64,000 nt of DNA from assembly GCF_051401765.1 (NCBI RefSeq), contig NC_135064.1, positions 26,944,001 to 27,008,000 of the forward strand, in the 5' to 3' direction. This document shows, one piece after another, positions 62,080 through 64,000 of this stretch; position 1 is the first letter of the stretch, and every line of letters starts with the position of its first letter. The DNA comes from Calliopsis andreniformis. Its lineage: Eukaryota > Arthropoda > Insecta > Hymenoptera > Andrenidae. The notes below the pieces were generated by a model. That model was not told where the DNA came from, did no database searches, and was given only the letters and a program-made list of their open reading frames with translations. The position numbers and the translations under genes were made by a program.

Positions 62080-64000
62080 GTGTCGCGCAAGTAAATAACG
62101 CGAATCTCATCTGTTCGTCTCATCTATTCGTCTCTTGTCTTTCTATTTCGTTTGCGATTTTCCATTCTTCCCCGTATTTCAGACTTTAACCGCGAATTTC
62201 CCCCAACACCATCAGTCCTTTCTATCTAGCTTTCTGTGCGGCGGTCATGAACATGTTCGGAGTACTTCAGAATTGAAAAAGCCAACAGGGTGAAAATGAA
62301 TTAGGGAATAATAGACTAAATAATGGTTGGACCATACATCTAATGATAGTTTCGACCCTATTTCAAAGAGCATCTTAGCTGCTGAAGGTATTTTGGGTCA
62401 AAGGTTTACTAGGGTAGGACTTTAAGATCACACATTCGTTATTGGTGGGAAGGAGTAAAATTTGGGTATAATTCTATTTGAAAAATGGCGTTATCTATTG
62501 GCTAACGGATACCTACCTAGAGCTGGGTTACTGGTTCTGAATGGAAATTCGTCTCAAAATCATGTAATGATATATCACCGAGGCTTTAGTCATGTGAACT
62601 AGAGTGTCCAAAGGGATCCTAGTAATCCTGGCATTTCTGAAGCGGAAAAGTAGAAAGAAAAAGTGCTACGCGCCGGCTGCGTCATTCGAAACTACAAATC
62701 TTACCTTGAACGGCTCTAAATCTTGTCTTACACATGTTTCTGTATCTCCAAATCCAAGAGGGATGTTTATATGTTCTCTTTCACGTGACCAGTGTACAAG
62801 CTGAGTCACGTAACTCGTTACAAGCTTTCTTCTCAAGAATCATTAAACGTATTTGCAAAATTTCATTTTGAAGCTTTTTTCAAGTTTCTTATCGCAGTCA
62901 TCTGGCTCTTCGAGGAAGCAATTTCCCTTCTATTTTAAAATAACAAGAAAGATTTTTATAATAATCTACGTTCGAAAACTCTGATACACGTTCACGAGCA
63001 AAAAGCATACCGCCTATATAGGAAAGAAATCTGTTCACCATACTTTCTCCAGTCTATACACTGAACATGCATCGACTTTTCCTTCTCTTATCGTGTGCGT
63101 CCCTCTCCTTCACTCCCATCGATCTATTTCCCGAAACGTTTATTTTCTCTATTATTTCGCGTAATCGACGTTCCACCGCAGCAAAGAAAGATTTACTGGC
63201 AAGGGTTGGTAAAAGTGGCGTAGACGAGGGGTAGAGGGTTGGAACGGAAGGCAAAAAGGTGGAGAAACTTCAAACAACTCCCCGCCATGTTCCCGTAGCG
63301 GGTTACCCCGTTAACATATTTTCGACTCAACTCTCGGGAGTTTCTGCAATTCTTTTTTGACACGTGTCTCATTTGTTTTCGGTAATCTGGGTGAAATAGT
63401 AGCGAAGCTGAACCTTTGAAGGTATTTCAACCGTATGGAGGAAGCGAGAAAAACAGGACGCGCATGTATTCTAGACACGCGATTAAATGTTGTCAGAAAT
63501 TCCTTTCTTTCGTGCACTTTAATTAAGTTTCAGGGGGGATCGGAATTTGCTGTTGGTTGGGTCGCTCGGTCGAGACAAATCACGGTTTCAAAATTCTTTC
63601 GATGTCATTCAGCGCTTTAGCTCTGCTTTAATTAATTTTTGATCGGCCACGTTGCTTCTGTCGCCTCGGCGATTGTTTATCGTGGATTAAAGTGATCTAA
63701 GGTCGGTTGAAGAGCGGTGGCCGAACGTAATTCGTGAACAAGACGCTTGATGGATGAGAAGAAGTTGTGGGTACTCGACCCGATTTATTTCAGCCGCCAC
63801 CCAGCTCTGAAGAGCGGCCAGCGAAGAGGAATTTCTACGGCGTGATTATCGTGCAACAACTTTGACTTCCTTAAATTTCGTAATTTTCCGAGAAAACGTC
63901 GGCTGGAGGCGTCGAAGACTTCACTCCGCTAGTCGCTGACCCCGAAACTTCAATAATTCTTCAGCACCGAGGCGTAATATTTTTCGCCTTGGAGCTACTC
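62080..64000. other. Non-coding stretch to the window end
   Basis: No supported gene, repeat or structure; only short ORFs on both strands. Confidence 0.5.

Noticed and set aside
1..64000. Transfer RNA, spliceosomal RNA, conserved insect microRNAs (let-7, bantam, miR-1, miR-2, miR-9, miR-263, miR-279 and others)
   Set aside because: Checked by eye for T-loop motifs and for mature microRNA starts on the plus strand (a minus-strand check was not systematic); partial matches such as CTAAGTACT or AATATCAGCT did not extend.
1..64000. CRISPR arrays, operons, prokaryotic genes
   Set aside because: No direct repeats with unique spacers, no ribosome-binding-site-led gene series; the sequence is eukaryotic in style.

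Overview
This is a gene-poor stretch of a eukaryotic nuclear genome. It is most likely from an insect, and I would guess a bee or other hymenopteran. The basis is the mix of CpG-rich islands in AT-rich sequence, intron-type splice signals, one mariner-like terminal repeat, AT-rich minisatellites built on TTTGAAAATTTGAATR, and the absence of dense prokaryote-like ORFs. The species assignment is inference.

Layout. Positions 2-175 look like the end of a protein-coding gene on the + strand (57 codons, stop TAG at 173-175), followed by a short 3' UTR and an AATAAA signal at 411-416. Positions 628-2192 form a foldback-type repeat with long inverted arms. Its interior holds a TATA box and two small tandem repeats. 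From about 9.0 to 10.6 kb there is a CpG-rich island that looks like a promoter. It has a possible minus-strand first exon (donor just below 8983) and a possible plus-strand 5' UTR exon ending at 9997, so it may be bidirectional. A second CpG-rich patch near 30.6 kb ends in a perfect AAG|GTAAGT donor and may be an alternative first exon. From 10.6 kb to the end I find no exon I would call with confidence. The sequence reads as long introns or regulatory intergenic DNA, with AT minisatellites, small TIR elements, homopurine tracts and palindromes.

The most interesting single object is a compact hairpin at 55309-55394. It has a 37-position stem with only two mismatches and a 12-nt loop, and it folds better as + strand RNA than as - strand RNA. 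It has the size of a microRNA precursor and I could not match it to any microRNA I remember.

Almost all remaining open reading frames are short, overlap on both strands and show no domain I recognise. They are treated as chance. A few that could be exons or gene relics are listed with low confidence. No database search, expression data or folding program was available.
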